Shown: piece by piece, positions 37,196 through 46,801 of the stretch
Numbering within the stretch: the stretch's first letter is position 1
Layout of the letters: the number at the start of each line of letters is the position of its first letter
Assembly (NCBI GenBank): GCA_002694465.1
Contig: NZMG01000043.1
Coordinates: forward strand, 1 to 64,000
Source of the DNA: Flavobacteriaceae bacterium
Lineage (GTDB): Bacteria; Bacteroidota; Bacteroidia; Flavobacteriales; Flavobacteriaceae
Direction: 5' to 3'
DNA length: 64,000 bases
Made by a program: the position numbers and the translations under genes
Notes under the pieces: generated by a model
The model's database searches: none
What the model saw: only the letters and a program-made list of their open reading frames with translations
What the model was told of the DNA's origin: nothing

Positions 37196-38827
37196 TTATT
37201 TTGCTTCAAAGACTTTTTCTCCGTTGATAAAAGTTTTAAGCACTTTGATATTAGGTATTTCATCCTCTGGGCAAGTCATAATGTCCTTATCAATAATAAT
37301 AAAATCGGCAAATTTTCCTGCTTCAATACTTCCTTTTTCGTTTTCTTCAAAATTAGAATAGGCCGCCCAAATGGTCATCCCTTTTAAGGTTTCTTCACGA
37401 GTTAATCCTTCTTCTTTACGGTACCCATTTTCAGGATATTGTTTTAAGTCTTTTCTAGCCGTGGCAGCATAAAAAGTGTACATAGGGTTTACATTTTCCA
37501 CTGGAAAATCGGTTCCCAACGCCACCAATCCAGCTTTTTTCAACAACGTTTTATACGCATAAGCACCTTTAATTCTTTCGGAACCCACACGGTCTTCTGC
37601 CCAATACATATCGCTTGTGGCGTGGGTAGGTTGTATGGACGGAATGATATTTTTTGAAAAGGCATCAAAATCGGATAGACTCACCACCTGTGCATGTTCT
37701 ATTTTCCAACGAGCATCTTTCTTTCCGTCCAATGCTTTTTTATAGGCTCGTAACACTGAAACATTTGCAGAATCACCAATGGCATGGGTGTTCATTTGGT
37801 AGCCAGCTTTTGCAATTCTTTGGGCTAAAGAATCTAATTGAGCGGCACTGGTAATCATCGCACCAAAATGCCCTTCTTTATCACTATAAGGAGCACGTAA
37901 AGCCGCCCCTCGGGAACCTAAAGCGCCATCGCCGTAAATTTTTACAGAACGTACATTTAATCTTTCGGTTTTTACAATTCCTTTATTTAAAAAGTGATTT
38001 AAATTTTCTTCACCATTACTCACCATAGCGTATACTCTCAATTTCATATCACCGGTCTGTTGAAGACTTTCAATTAATTCAATAATATCTCTATCTAAGC
38101 CAGCATCATTCACTGTAGTTAATCCCAAGCTTACACACGCTTTTTCAGCATCTTTTAATGCTACTGTAGAAACTTCTCTTGATGGTACGGGCATAATATC
38201 GAAGACCAATTTCATAGGCGAATCGACAATTATACCGGATGGTTCTCCATTCTCTAAAACGACTTCTCCACCTTCCATTTTGGTGGCCGATGTAATTCCA
38301 GCCATTTCAAGTGTTTTGGTGTTTACCCAAAGTGCATGACCGTCAATTCTACTTAAGGCAACAGGGGTGTCTGGAAATAATGAATCAAGCTCCTTTTTTG
38401 TTGGAAACTCCTTTATAGGCCAATCGTTTTGATCCCAACCACGACCAAAAATAAAAGTTGAATTTTTGTCTTTCTGAACATCTACAATTTTTTGAAGCGT
38501 CTCTTCCTTACTAGTCGTCCCCACCAAATCGACATTTTGTAATCCTAGTCCGAAATTGTATAAGTGCGCATGGGCATCGATAAGTCCAGGTAGAACAGTT
38601 TTTCCATCCACATCCAATGTTTCTGTGGCTTTGTATTTTCCTAAAATACTTTCTGAAGTTCCTACTTCCAGAATTTTACCATCTTTTATGGCAAATGCTT
38701 CAGCGGTTTCAAATCCTTCATTCACGGTGTAAATTTTAGCGTTAGTAACAATTAAATCGGCTAAAGGTTTTTCAGAATTACAAGAAAATAAAGACGAAAG
38801 AAGGGCGAAAAGGAGTAGTTTTTTCAT
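37196..38827 (-). CDS. Amidohydrolase lipoprotein (YtcJ-like)
   Basis: The 543-aa protein has a lipobox ending at C16 (LFSC) and the metal-dependent amidohydrolase fold: TVLPGLIDAHAHLYNFG with the HxH metal pair, KIEHAQVV, then QPTHATSD and GTDFPVENVNPM. The ending ADFIIIDKD is the usual closing beta segment. Members act on exocyclic amide-like bonds (YtcJ/NfdA type); the substrate is unknown. It begins just after the terminator of the TPR/barrel operon, 14 bp from the hairpin's T-run. Confidence 0.88.
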   Translation of the reverse strand: MKKLLLFALLSSLFSCNSEKPLADLIVTNAKIYTVNEGFETAEAFAIKDGKILEVGTSESILGKYKATETLDVDGKTVLPGLIDAHAHLYNFGLGLQNVDLVGTTSKEETLQKIVDVQKDKNSTFIFGRGWDQNDWPIKEFPTKKELDSLFPDTPVALSRIDGHALWVNTKTLEMAGITSATKMEGGEVVLENGEPSGIIVDSPMKLVFDIMPVPSREVSTVALKDAEKACVSLGLTTVNDAGLDRDIIELIESLQQTGDMKLRVYAMVSNGEENLNHFLNKGIVKTERLNVRSVKIYGDGALGSRGAALRAPYSDKEGHFGAMITSAAQLDSLAQRIAKAGYQMNTHAIGDSANVSVLRAYKKALDGKKDARWKIEHAQVVSLSDFDAFSKNIIPSIQPTHATSDMYWAEDRVGSERIKGAYAYKTLLKKAGLVALGTDFPVENVNPMYTFYAATARKDLKQYPENGYRKEEGLTREETLKGMTIWAAYSNFEENEKGSIEAGKFADFIIIDKDIMTCPEDEIPNIKVLKTFINGEKVFEAK

Positions 38828-38840
38828 GAAATTGGTTTTG

Positions 38841-38880
38841 GTAAAAATAAAAAAAGCATCCGATTATGAACGGATGCTTT
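38841..38880 (-). terminator. Intrinsic terminator of the TPR/barrel operon
   Basis: Arms AAAGCATCCG (38853-38862) and CGGATGCTTT (38871-38880) form a perfect 10-bp stem with an 8-nt loop. A long T-rich tract follows on the minus strand. It lies between the barrel gene and the amidohydrolase gene. Confidence 0.85.
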
Positions 38881-38957
38881 CTATATTAAACCCTAAACTT
38901 AACTTTTCCTTTTCAATGCTATTTATTAGATACTTAATAGCAAAAAGGTTGCTTCAT

Positions 38958-40676
38958 TTACCAGTCAAATTTATAGGTGGCACCAAGAAGTCCCTGTATT
39001 CCTTGCACAGGAAAATTTTGCCATTTTTCATAGTTGTTTCCTAGCAGGTTACTTCCTTTGGCAAAGATGGAAAGACGGTCGTTTACACGATATCCTAAAT
39101 TAACATTGGCATCAAAAAAAGAGTCCAACGAAATCACTTGTGAATTGCTTGTGTTAAGCAAATCTTTGCGCTCTCCAACAAAGAATAAAGACACACCTCC
39201 GTAGACTTTTTCGGTTATATTGAAATTGGAAAAGATCGACGCTTCTAATTCTGGTACATTCCAAGCTTCAGGTTGATTGTCTAAAGAATAACTATAAAAA
39301 TTGGCGCTTGCTCCTAACATAAAAGTATTTGACACTTCTACTTTCAATTCACCAAAAATGTTTAAAATATTAAGGTCATCGTAAACCAGTCCGAAGGAAT
39401 TTCCGTATTCGTAACCTTCAAAATTAGGGCTCATTCCTTTGTACGGATTTAACTGAAAAAAAGCTCTGTTTTCTTCTTTTCCGTAGCTTCCGCGAACATT
39501 ATATCCCACTTGATTGCTCAACTTCCCTTTTAGTCCTCCAAAGGCATTGTACAATTGACTCGTAGGCGCGATAAATAAGGTGGGGGACACAAAAGGGTTT
39601 TCATTTTTAAACTCGCGGTAGGTGTTTTGATGCAAGCCTCCCTCGGCACCCCCGTACACAATTAAAACCTCATCTACCAATCTATAAGAAGCATTTATTT
39701 GCGGATAAATAAAGAATTCTGTTTCGCTATTTTCCGTATCCAAACTCACTACAGCATTGGCACCCAAAGAAAGGGTTAAATCTTCATTTACATACACCAA
39801 AGATGGTGTAATTCCTGCATTAAGATAACTATAGGCAATGCCCATATTGTTAATGTAATTCCTTTCGAAACTTCCATTTACATAATCCACTTCTCCATCT
39901 ATTTTTAAGGTAAAATCGGTTAATGGAAAAGCAAATTTGGGTTGAAGATTCAAATTAATTTCTGAAGAAGAAAAAGCATCTCCCAAATAATGAATCTTTG
40001 CCGAAGCACCTTCAAAAATAGATTCTTCCAAAGATATATTTCCTCCCACATGAAACCCTAAATAGGTTTGTTGCGGATCGATTTCATTAAGGGTTTCATC
40101 AGTTGCAGTATCAAAGTTATCATTTAAACCGTACCAATTAAAAAGTTGATGCTCCACACCAGCTTCCAACTTATAAGACATATCCTTTTGACGGCTTGTG
40201 TAATTTCCGCTAAGTTCGGTATCGTAATATTTGTTTTCTAAACGTACCCCATCAATATCACCTTGTGAAGAATTATGGCGGAAGAAGATTCCTGCATTGT
40301 CAGTACGGCTAATTTCAAAACTACTGAATAATTCTCCTAATACACTGGTGTAATTTCCAAATCCAAGCGTAGCATAATTATCATACAGCGTTATTGGTTT
40401 TGCTTTATCTACTGTGGCGGCCTTTCCTTTGGAAGGCGTAAAAGTAGAAGCTACTGGTACCGAAAAAATTTCATACCTAACCTCCTTTTTTTGAACAGAA
40501 TCTGTATCGTTTAATTCAGGTGTTTCCTTTACTTTAAAGGCATCTGAAATAGTTGGAGTGTAAGGCTTTACAATATTTACTACTTCCGTTCCTAAATCAT
40601 CCTTGTCTTGAGAAAAAACAAGACTTATAGTAAAAAAACTAAGTGCAAAAATCAGTGATTTTTTGAATAAAAACAT
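38958..40676 (-). CDS. TonB-receptor-like outer-membrane beta-barrel protein without plug
   Basis: The 572-aa protein has a signal peptide (1-22, SLVFSQ), a linker with a conserved KPYTPTISDAFKV, and about 450 residues of alternating beta strands. It ends YKFDW, an aromatic C-terminus typical of outer-membrane barrels. The C-terminal half resembles TonB-dependent receptor barrels (RVNDRLSIFAKGSNLLGNNYEKW), but no plug domain or TonB box is present. It follows the large TPR gene by 31 bp, a pair found together in flavobacteria. A transport or assembly role is inferred. Confidence 0.85.
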   Translation of the reverse strand: MFLFKKSLIFALSFFTISLVFSQDKDDLGTEVVNIVKPYTPTISDAFKVKETPELNDTDSVQKKEVRYEIFSVPVASTFTPSKGKAATVDKAKPITLYDNYATLGFGNYTSVLGELFSSFEISRTDNAGIFFRHNSSQGDIDGVRLENKYYDTELSGNYTSRQKDMSYKLEAGVEHQLFNWYGLNDNFDTATDETLNEIDPQQTYLGFHVGGNISLEESIFEGASAKIHYLGDAFSSSEINLNLQPKFAFPLTDFTLKIDGEVDYVNGSFERNYINNMGIAYSYLNAGITPSLVYVNEDLTLSLGANAVVSLDTENSETEFFIYPQINASYRLVDEVLIVYGGAEGGLHQNTYREFKNENPFVSPTLFIAPTSQLYNAFGGLKGKLSNQVGYNVRGSYGKEENRAFFQLNPYKGMSPNFEGYEYGNSFGLVYDDLNILNIFGELKVEVSNTFMLGASANFYSYSLDNQPEAWNVPELEASIFSNFNITEKVYGGVSLFFVGERKDLLNTSNSQVISLDSFFDANVNLGYRVNDRLSIFAKGSNLLGNNYEKWQNFPVQGIQGLLGATYKFDW

Positions 40677-40707
40677 AGTGTTTATAATAATTTGATTTGA
40701 TGAATTT

Positions 40708-43700
40708 CTAATTTCCGTCGGTTTCTACAGAAGAATTGGTTTTTGACTCTGCTGCTTTAATTACAGCAAGCTCTGCTTTGGCTTCTTCCACTACGTCGGG
40801 ATAGTCTGTGAAATTGGTCGTAACACTTTCCAGAATATAGGTGGCTTGATACGCATCTTTTAAGGCATAAAAGTTCTTCGCCATGAGTACCAATCCTTTT
40901 GCTCCATAATATTTATAACCCGAAAAATCTTTTGCCAATTTTTGAACGGAGGCATTGGAAGCTTCATATTTTCCTTCCTTATTTTTGAAATACGCATCGT
41001 AGTACAACGCTTCTGCAGCTAATTTACCTGTAGCAATTTTGGCGACCTCTGCATAAGCCGTTTTCGCTTTTTGCTCTTCCCCAGTTTCAATAGCCGATCG
41101 TGCAACAATAATTTGCGCATCACTTTTTATTGCGTTGTCAATTTTACCATTCTGAAGCACTTTTTCTGCATAGGTTACGGCTTCACTGTATTTTTTCAAC
41201 TCATAACTCGCCTTCATACTATTGGTCTGCGCAAAAATGACGTTTTGGGGGAAATCGGCTTCGGTTTCAAGACGTTTCAAATAAGTGAGGGCTTTATTAT
41301 AGTCCTTTTTGCCTAAATACAATTCAGAAATTCTTGCTAAAGCCTGCTCGCTAAATTCACTTCGCTCCTTCCCTACTACAAACTCGTAATGTGGAATGGC
41401 TTTGTCGCCTTTATTTTCGGCAAAATATAATTGTGCTACATAAAAATGGGCTTTTAATGTGTGGGAACCATTTGGAAAATCCTTTAAATAGGCTTCAAAT
41501 CGGGTGATCGCTTGAGAAGGTTTATTTTCGAGATAAGGTTGTTCTGCCGCTTGATAACTGGCGTCGTCCAATTCGGCATTTTCAACTTCTACAAAATCTA
41601 AAGTGTTTACCCAAGTGGCATAATCATTCACTCGACCTTGATCAATGTAAATAATCTTTGCCGAGGCCACTGCCTGTAATGCTTCGGGTGTGGATGGAAA
41701 ATCATTGGCTACTTTTTTAAATTTTGCCAACGCTTCGTTGCTTTTTCCAGTATTGTCTAAAATAAGTGCTTGTTTTAATAGCGCTTTAGGCACATAACTA
41801 CTCCCTGGAATTTCATTTATCAGTTTTTCATAAGTTACCATCGCATCGCGCGTGTTTTCTTGGGATACATAGGTATTTCCAAGTTCGTATAAAGCATCAT
41901 CGCGATAAAAGGATTTTGGATATTTAGCCGAAAAACTTTTCAGTTCTTCCAATTTCTTTTCGGTTCGGTCTACAAATCCGTAACTAATTGCTTTCTGAAA
42001 CGCTGCATAATCTTTATCTGGCGTACCACCTTCTATGGCTTTATTATAATTTTCCATCGCCGGCCAATAACTACTGCTAACAAAATGACTATCCCCTAAT
42101 CGCAAATACGCATCGTTTCGTCGTGCGGCATCGTTGGAAGACGATTCTAAAAACTTTTCATATTGTGTAATCGCTTCAGGATAGTTTTTAAGTTTGAAAT
42201 AATTGTAGCCCAAATTATAACTGCTATTTTTATACTCGGGGGTTTGAGAAGCATTAGGTAATTGCAAAAACTGTTTGTATCCTACCAGTGACGCTTCAAA
42301 ATTAGAAGCTTGGTAATCGCTTTCGGCTTTCCAAAAAGTAGCTCGGGCAGTAAAAACAGGATCGAGTGGTTCTTTTAATGATTTCTGAAAAAGCGCCACC
42401 GCTTCAGGATAATTTCCTTCGTTATATACTTCCAAACCTCGATAAAAAGCAACTTTTTGATAGGCTTTTTTATTATTGAATGTCTTGTTGTTTTCTAACA
42501 ATTCCAACGCAGCTTGATAGTTCTTTGAAGTGATATACGAATCAATTAATAAATCCTTCAAAGCTTCATTATTTGGGTTTTTGGGATAGGTCTCCAAAAA
42601 GGAAAGAATCACTTGTGGAACACTGGTATAACTGTTACCAATTTCGTAACTCAGCTTAGCATAATTAAACCACGCATCCTCCTGAATTTGAGCCGAAAAA
42701 TCCATCTCGGAAGCATTTTTAAATGCATTTAATGCTTGTTGCTTTTTATTTAGTTTTAAATAGCTTTCGGCTAAATGATAGTAGGCATTTTGCGCCACCG
42801 CATTACGCCCGTCTACAATTTTATTAAACTCCCCAATAGCATTTTCATAATTGCCTTGTTTGTAATAGGCATAGCCCAATTGGTAATAATCTGTGTTGTT
42901 CCACTTGCCCTTTTTCCCTTTGTATTCTTTTAAATACGGAATGGCTTCGTTGTATTTTTCTAGGTTAAAATAACTTTCTCCTATAATCTTAGAAAGTTCA
43001 CTTTTCTCCTGCGGATTGGAATTATCATATTGTTGTAAACCTAAATTGATAGCTTCTTGAAACTTCCCTAGTTTGAAGTTCATATCGGCCTTGTAATAAC
43101 TTAAGCCTTCGGCATATTTTTCTTCGTTTTCAATGGTTTCAAATTGTTTGTTGGCTTCTTCGTAATCGTCTCCTTCGTATGCGATAAAACCTAAATAGTA
43201 CTTGGATTGAGAACCGTACTTTTGAGAATCACTTACACGATTAAAGTATTTTTGAGCTTCAGCATAACGCTTGTTTACAAAATAAGCATACCCATTATTG
43301 AAATAAAACTTCTCTCGATCTCCTCTACTCAAACTACTCTCATCAACTTTATCGTACCACTTGCGCGCGTAGGAATATTTTCCGTTTTCAAAATAGTAGT
43401 TTGCTACATTAATAAAGGCATCGTTTCGCTTTATGCTTGTTGGATAGTCATTTACAAATTGCTCCATAAGGAAATCGGCGTCCTGCTGATTAAGTCGCAC
43501 GGCACAATTGGCAATGTAATAAGCGCAATCGCCTTTTAGGGTTTCGTCTTCGGCATGGTCCTTAATCGCTGAAAACAATCCTTGAGATGCAAGATATTGG
43601 TTATTATTGTATAGCTCCAGTGCCTTGTTATAGTTAACCAACTCATTGGTAAATACTGCTGTTTGCTGTGCAGCAAGTGTTCCAAAAAATAATATAAAGA

Positions 43701-43728
43701 GGGAAATAGAAATGAGGTTTTTCATCAT
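40708..43728 (-). CDS. Large exported tetratricopeptide-repeat protein
   Basis: The start is placed at ATG 43728 (MMKNLISISLF...), which gives a signal peptide ending LAAQQ; the next codon 43725 is also possible. The frame is open further upstream, but that part has no signal and overlaps the leader. The ~1006-aa product is built of TPR repeats over nearly its whole length (for example KYNEAIPYLKEYKGK and NYPEAVALFQKSLKE). It is probably a periplasmic scaffold. It is cotranscribed with the barrel gene, and a direct partnership at the outer membrane is likely but unproven. Confidence 0.88.
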   Translation of the reverse strand: MMKNLISISLFILFFGTLAAQQTAVFTNELVNYNKALELYNNNQYLASQGLFSAIKDHAEDETLKGDCAYYIANCAVRLNQQDADFLMEQFVNDYPTSIKRNDAFINVANYYFENGKYSYARKWYDKVDESSLSRGDREKFYFNNGYAYFVNKRYAEAQKYFNRVSDSQKYGSQSKYYLGFIAYEGDDYEEANKQFETIENEEKYAEGLSYYKADMNFKLGKFQEAINLGLQQYDNSNPQEKSELSKIIGESYFNLEKYNEAIPYLKEYKGKKGKWNNTDYYQLGYAYYKQGNYENAIGEFNKIVDGRNAVAQNAYYHLAESYLKLNKKQQALNAFKNASEMDFSAQIQEDAWFNYAKLSYEIGNSYTSVPQVILSFLETYPKNPNNEALKDLLIDSYITSKNYQAALELLENNKTFNNKKAYQKVAFYRGLEVYNEGNYPEAVALFQKSLKEPLDPVFTARATFWKAESDYQASNFEASLVGYKQFLQLPNASQTPEYKNSSYNLGYNYFKLKNYPEAITQYEKFLESSSNDAARRNDAYLRLGDSHFVSSSYWPAMENYNKAIEGGTPDKDYAAFQKAISYGFVDRTEKKLEELKSFSAKYPKSFYRDDALYELGNTYVSQENTRDAMVTYEKLINEIPGSSYVPKALLKQALILDNTGKSNEALAKFKKVANDFPSTPEALQAVASAKIIYIDQGRVNDYATWVNTLDFVEVENAELDDASYQAAEQPYLENKPSQAITRFEAYLKDFPNGSHTLKAHFYVAQLYFAENKGDKAIPHYEFVVGKERSEFSEQALARISELYLGKKDYNKALTYLKRLETEADFPQNVIFAQTNSMKASYELKKYSEAVTYAEKVLQNGKIDNAIKSDAQIIVARSAIETGEEQKAKTAYAEVAKIATGKLAAEALYYDAYFKNKEGKYEASNASVQKLAKDFSGYKYYGAKGLVLMAKNFYALKDAYQATYILESVTTNFTDYPDVVEEAKAELAVIKAAESKTNSSVETDGN

Positions 43729-43879
43729 TTTTAGATAGATTTTGGGCTTAAGTATGACTGTATTCCTAAAACATGCTAACGGAATATTATAAAAATCCGT
43801 ATGTTTTTTATGTATTAAATATTTGGGTGCGAAAATTACTGTATTTTTAAAGTTCAATAAATTTTAAACTTCAATTGTT

Positions 43880-44341
43880 ATGAAGAATCTATTGTTAATA
43901 GCTGTTATTTGTTTTACTACCAGTTGTATTGCACAACGGGATTTTAAAAATCTTACGGAAAAAGATGGAAAAATTGGAATAGGCACTTCCAATCCAGATG
44001 AGTTGCTTACCGTAAAAGGAAAAATACACACTCAAGAAGTATTGGTAGACCTTGAAGGAGCTGTGGCTCCCGACTATGTTTTTGAGTCCTATTTTGAAGG
44101 ATCTTCAACTTTAAATCCCGACTATAATCGCCTTTCCTTAAAGGAAACTGAAACCTATATAAAAGAGCATTTTCATCTACCTGGAGTGCCTTCAGCAATC
44201 GAATTGGAAGAAAAAGGAATGTCTTTAAAACAAATGAATTTAATATTACTAGAAAAAATTGAAGAACTGACGCTTTTTACCATAGAACAGCAAAGAGAAA
44301 TAGATATTTTAAAAGAAAAAATCAGTTCTTTAGAAAAATAA
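43880..44341 (+). CDS. Small exported protein with GIGTSNP motif and C-terminal coiled coil
   Basis: The 153-aa protein has a signal peptide (1-19, ending CIAQR), a KIGIGTSNPDELLTVKG motif like that of flavobacterial surface and fibre proteins, and a region LPGVPSAIELEEKGMSLKQMN. The last ~35 residues form a coiled coil (LLEKIEELTLFTIEQQREIDILKEK). The layout resembles the C-terminal part of tail-spike-like proteins and suggests oligomerisation. Function is unknown. It lies 60 bp before ftsE, which has its own promoter. Confidence 0.75.
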   Translation: MKNLLLIAVICFTTSCIAQRDFKNLTEKDGKIGIGTSNPDELLTVKGKIHTQEVLVDLEGAVAPDYVFESYFEGSSTLNPDYNRLSLKETETYIKEHFHLPGVPSAIELEEKGMSLKQMNLILLEKIEELTLFTIEQQREIDILKEKISSLEK

Positions 44342-44374
44342 GTTCCTGAAATTGGAGTTCGCATGAAATCCATT

Positions 44375-44382
44375 TACATTTG
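44375..44382 (+). promoter_or_regulatory. Predicted -7 element of ftsE, with matching -33
   Basis: The plus strand reads TACATTTG, matching TAnnTTTG, 19 nt before the ftsE ATG. A TTGG at 44352-44355 stands 19 bp upstream, close to the Bacteroidota -33 TTTG position. This is the best complete promoter I see in the window. Confidence 0.6.
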
Positions 44383-44401
44383 AAAAAATAATTTAAACTA
44401 C

Positions 44402-45085
44402 ATGTCCCAGCCCGTATTAGAATTAAAAGATGCGTCTATTTTCCAACGAGAAAGTTTGATATTGAGTGATGTTTCGGTGACTATCGAGAAAGGAGAATTT
44501 GTCTACCTTATTGGAAAAACCGGAAGCGGAAAAAGTAGTTTTATGAAAACACTTTACGGCGATTTGCCACTTCAAAAAGGGACAGGACATATAGTGGGTT
44601 TCGATTTGGTAACCTTAAAAGAAAAGGATATTCCTTTTCTACGAAGAAAATTGGGCGTGGTATTTCAGGATTTTAAATTGCTGAATGACCGAACTGTAAA
44701 AGACAATTTGTTGTTTGTATTGAATGCTACGGGTTGGAAAGACAAAGCAGCAATGGGCACCAAAATTGATGAAGTTTTGGACAAAGTAGGAATGAAAACT
44801 AAAAGTTTTAAGTATCCGTATCAACTTTCGGGAGGAGAGCAACAACGTATTGGTATTGCTAGAGCATTACTTAATGACCCCGAACTTATTTTAGCAGATG
44901 AGCCTACCGGAAATCTAGATCCACAAACAAGTGTTGAGGTGATGCAAGTGCTTCAGGAAATAAACAAAAATGGCAATACTATTTTAATGGCCACTCACGA
45001 TTATGCTTTACTACTAAAATACCCTTCAAAAACTTTGAAATGTGATGAAAATCAGATTTTTGAAGTGGTGCAAAAGACAGTGTAA
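44402..45085 (+). CDS. ftsE: Cell division ABC ATPase FtsE
   Basis: The 227-aa ABC ATPase has Walker A GKTGSGKSS at 38-46, signature LSGGEQQR at 142-149, and Walker B ILADEP at 163-168. The N-terminus SIFQRESLILSDVSVTIEKGEFVYLIG and the overall length fit FtsE, which with FtsX activates cell-wall hydrolases at division. No ftsX lies next to it, so it is assigned by similarity; a LolD/MacB-type ATPase is a weaker alternative. Its stop abuts the stop of the convergent protease gene with no gap. Confidence 0.85.
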   Translation: MSQPVLELKDASIFQRESLILSDVSVTIEKGEFVYLIGKTGSGKSSFMKTLYGDLPLQKGTGHIVGFDLVTLKEKDIPFLRRKLGVVFQDFKLLNDRTVKDNLLFVLNATGWKDKAAMGTKIDEVLDKVGMKTKSFKYPYQLSGGEQQRIGIARALLNDPELILADEPTGNLDPQTSVEVMQVLQEINKNGNTILMATHDYALLLKYPSKTLKCDENQIFEVVQKTV

Positions 45086-46723
45086 TTAATCTTCCAATAT
45101 ACTAGGATCACGAAGTACCAAATCGCATTCTTTCTCAAGCTTCGGATTAATTTTTAAAGCTATTTTACCGTTGACTCCAGGTTTTAATACGGTATTACCT
45201 TTGATAACAATTCTATTTTTCGCGGTAAGATTAAGAGATGCGCTATCCGTAAATTTTTGATTCTGAATAATAATCTCTTTAGACAAAGAAGTTAGTTTAA
45301 AATCCCAGCGGGAAAAGTGCTGATTATCAATATACGCTGTTTCATTTTCGTTATATAATTGAAATACCATTTCTACTGCATCACCTGTTTGTAACATTCC
45401 TGCACCATATAGTCCAGCAAAAGGTTTATTTTGCTCGATATGATCAATATTCCAAGAAGTTATTTTCAAAATAGATTCTACCTCATCTACAGGTAAGCAA
45501 GGATATAATGAAAACATTAAACCAATGGTACCTGTAACTTGAGGAGCAACCCCCGAAGTTTGAGCCCCTTCACTCATCTCATCATCATCGTATAATGACT
45601 TTTCGCCATATCTATAAACACCCGTTGCAGGACCTACTAGGTCTATCGCATTATTTAAATTCGTTACACTTGCATGATAAATAAAGGGTTTTTTGAGGGT
45701 ATCATTATCTTTAAAACCAGCATTTTTCCCAACATATCCTTTTATATTACTAGCATAATAAAATCCTCGTTCACTTTTTTTTATATTATCTAAGGGATTT
45801 TCATAACGGTGCATAGCAGAGGATATCGCAATAACATTATGGTAGGATGCTGGATAATAAAACTTTTCTCCCTTTGCTTTATCAAAAGTTGCATTATGAC
45901 CTGCCGCGACAATCACGGTTCCATTATTGAAAATTTTATTTATGGCCTCTTGACCTGAATCCAACCACTGTGTATTACCCCAACTACAATTAATAACTTT
46001 AGCCCCTAAATTTGATAGCTCTTGAAGTTGTTCAAAATCCTTAAAATTCCCAAATTTTGAGCTATAAATTGTACAATCGTAGCATATTCCTGCAATACCG
46101 TAAGCATTATCCCCTCTACCAGCTGCTGTCTCCGTTACAGAAATACCATGTCCTTTTGAAAGGAAAGACTGATGAATAATTTTCGATTTCCCCTTAAATT
46201 CAATATCATTTGTATCAATGGCCCCATCTGCGATGCCAATAATAATATCCTTCGAGCCAGTAGTATAGTACCAAGCTTTAGGAACGCCAAGGAAATCTAA
46301 ATAGTCCAAATTCACTTGGGCACCTAGGTTTTCACCAATAGTACTTGTAAGTCCATAATCGTTGGGTTCAAAGATTTTTCGATCTTTCTCTGGTATTAGT
46401 TCTCCTGAAGCAAACAAATGTGATGCTTTTATCAATAATTCTTTTAAAAGATAAGTATCGTTTGCAATAACAAAGAATGTTTTATTCAAATTCCTTTTAG
46501 AAGCATTCCTGTAGGTCTTTTTAAAAGTAGAAATAGAATAATTTTCAAGAGCCATTTTCAGTTTTTGATCTTCTCCCTTATACACTAATGCACCATTTTC
46601 CTTTTCGAAAACGGGGAAAAACTCTTCACTGTGTGCCACTAAATAGAACCACTCTTCTTTTTGTTGACCAAAAGAATAAAAGGTATTTGTAATAAAAAAG
46701 ACTACTAAAAATATTGACTTCAA
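45086..46723 (-). CDS. Secreted subtilisin-family (S8) serine protease
   Basis: The 545-aa protein has a signal peptide (1-20, YSFGQ), a propeptide-like region to ~150, and an S8 domain. Catalytic residues are D166 (GIADGAID), H192 (GHGISV, within the usual HGTxVAG context in altered form), oxyanion N277 (AAGHNA) and S390 (TSGVAP). About 110 C-terminal residues form a beta-rich extension. No T9SS tail is recognisable at the end (RDPSILED). The region between H192 and S390 carries a large insertion with Lys/Asn-rich segments. Substrate is unknown. Confidence 0.87.
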   Translation of the reverse strand: MKSIFLVVFFITNTFYSFGQQKEEWFYLVAHSEEFFPVFEKENGALVYKGEDQKLKMALENYSISTFKKTYRNASKRNLNKTFFVIANDTYLLKELLIKASHLFASGELIPEKDRKIFEPNDYGLTSTIGENLGAQVNLDYLDFLGVPKAWYYTTGSKDIIIGIADGAIDTNDIEFKGKSKIIHQSFLSKGHGISVTETAAGRGDNAYGIAGICYDCTIYSSKFGNFKDFEQLQELSNLGAKVINCSWGNTQWLDSGQEAINKIFNNGTVIVAAGHNATFDKAKGEKFYYPASYHNVIAISSAMHRYENPLDNIKKSERGFYYASNIKGYVGKNAGFKDNDTLKKPFIYHASVTNLNNAIDLVGPATGVYRYGEKSLYDDDEMSEGAQTSGVAPQVTGTIGLMFSLYPCLPVDEVESILKITSWNIDHIEQNKPFAGLYGAGMLQTGDAVEMVFQLYNENETAYIDNQHFSRWDFKLTSLSKEIIIQNQKFTDSASLNLTAKNRIVIKGNTVLKPGVNGKIALKINPKLEKECDLVLRDPSILED

Positions 46724-46801
46724 TATAAAAGGGTATTATGGTGAACAAATTACTAAATTTACAAAATAAAAGTGCCTACAGGTATTACATCTCATTAAAA
46801 A

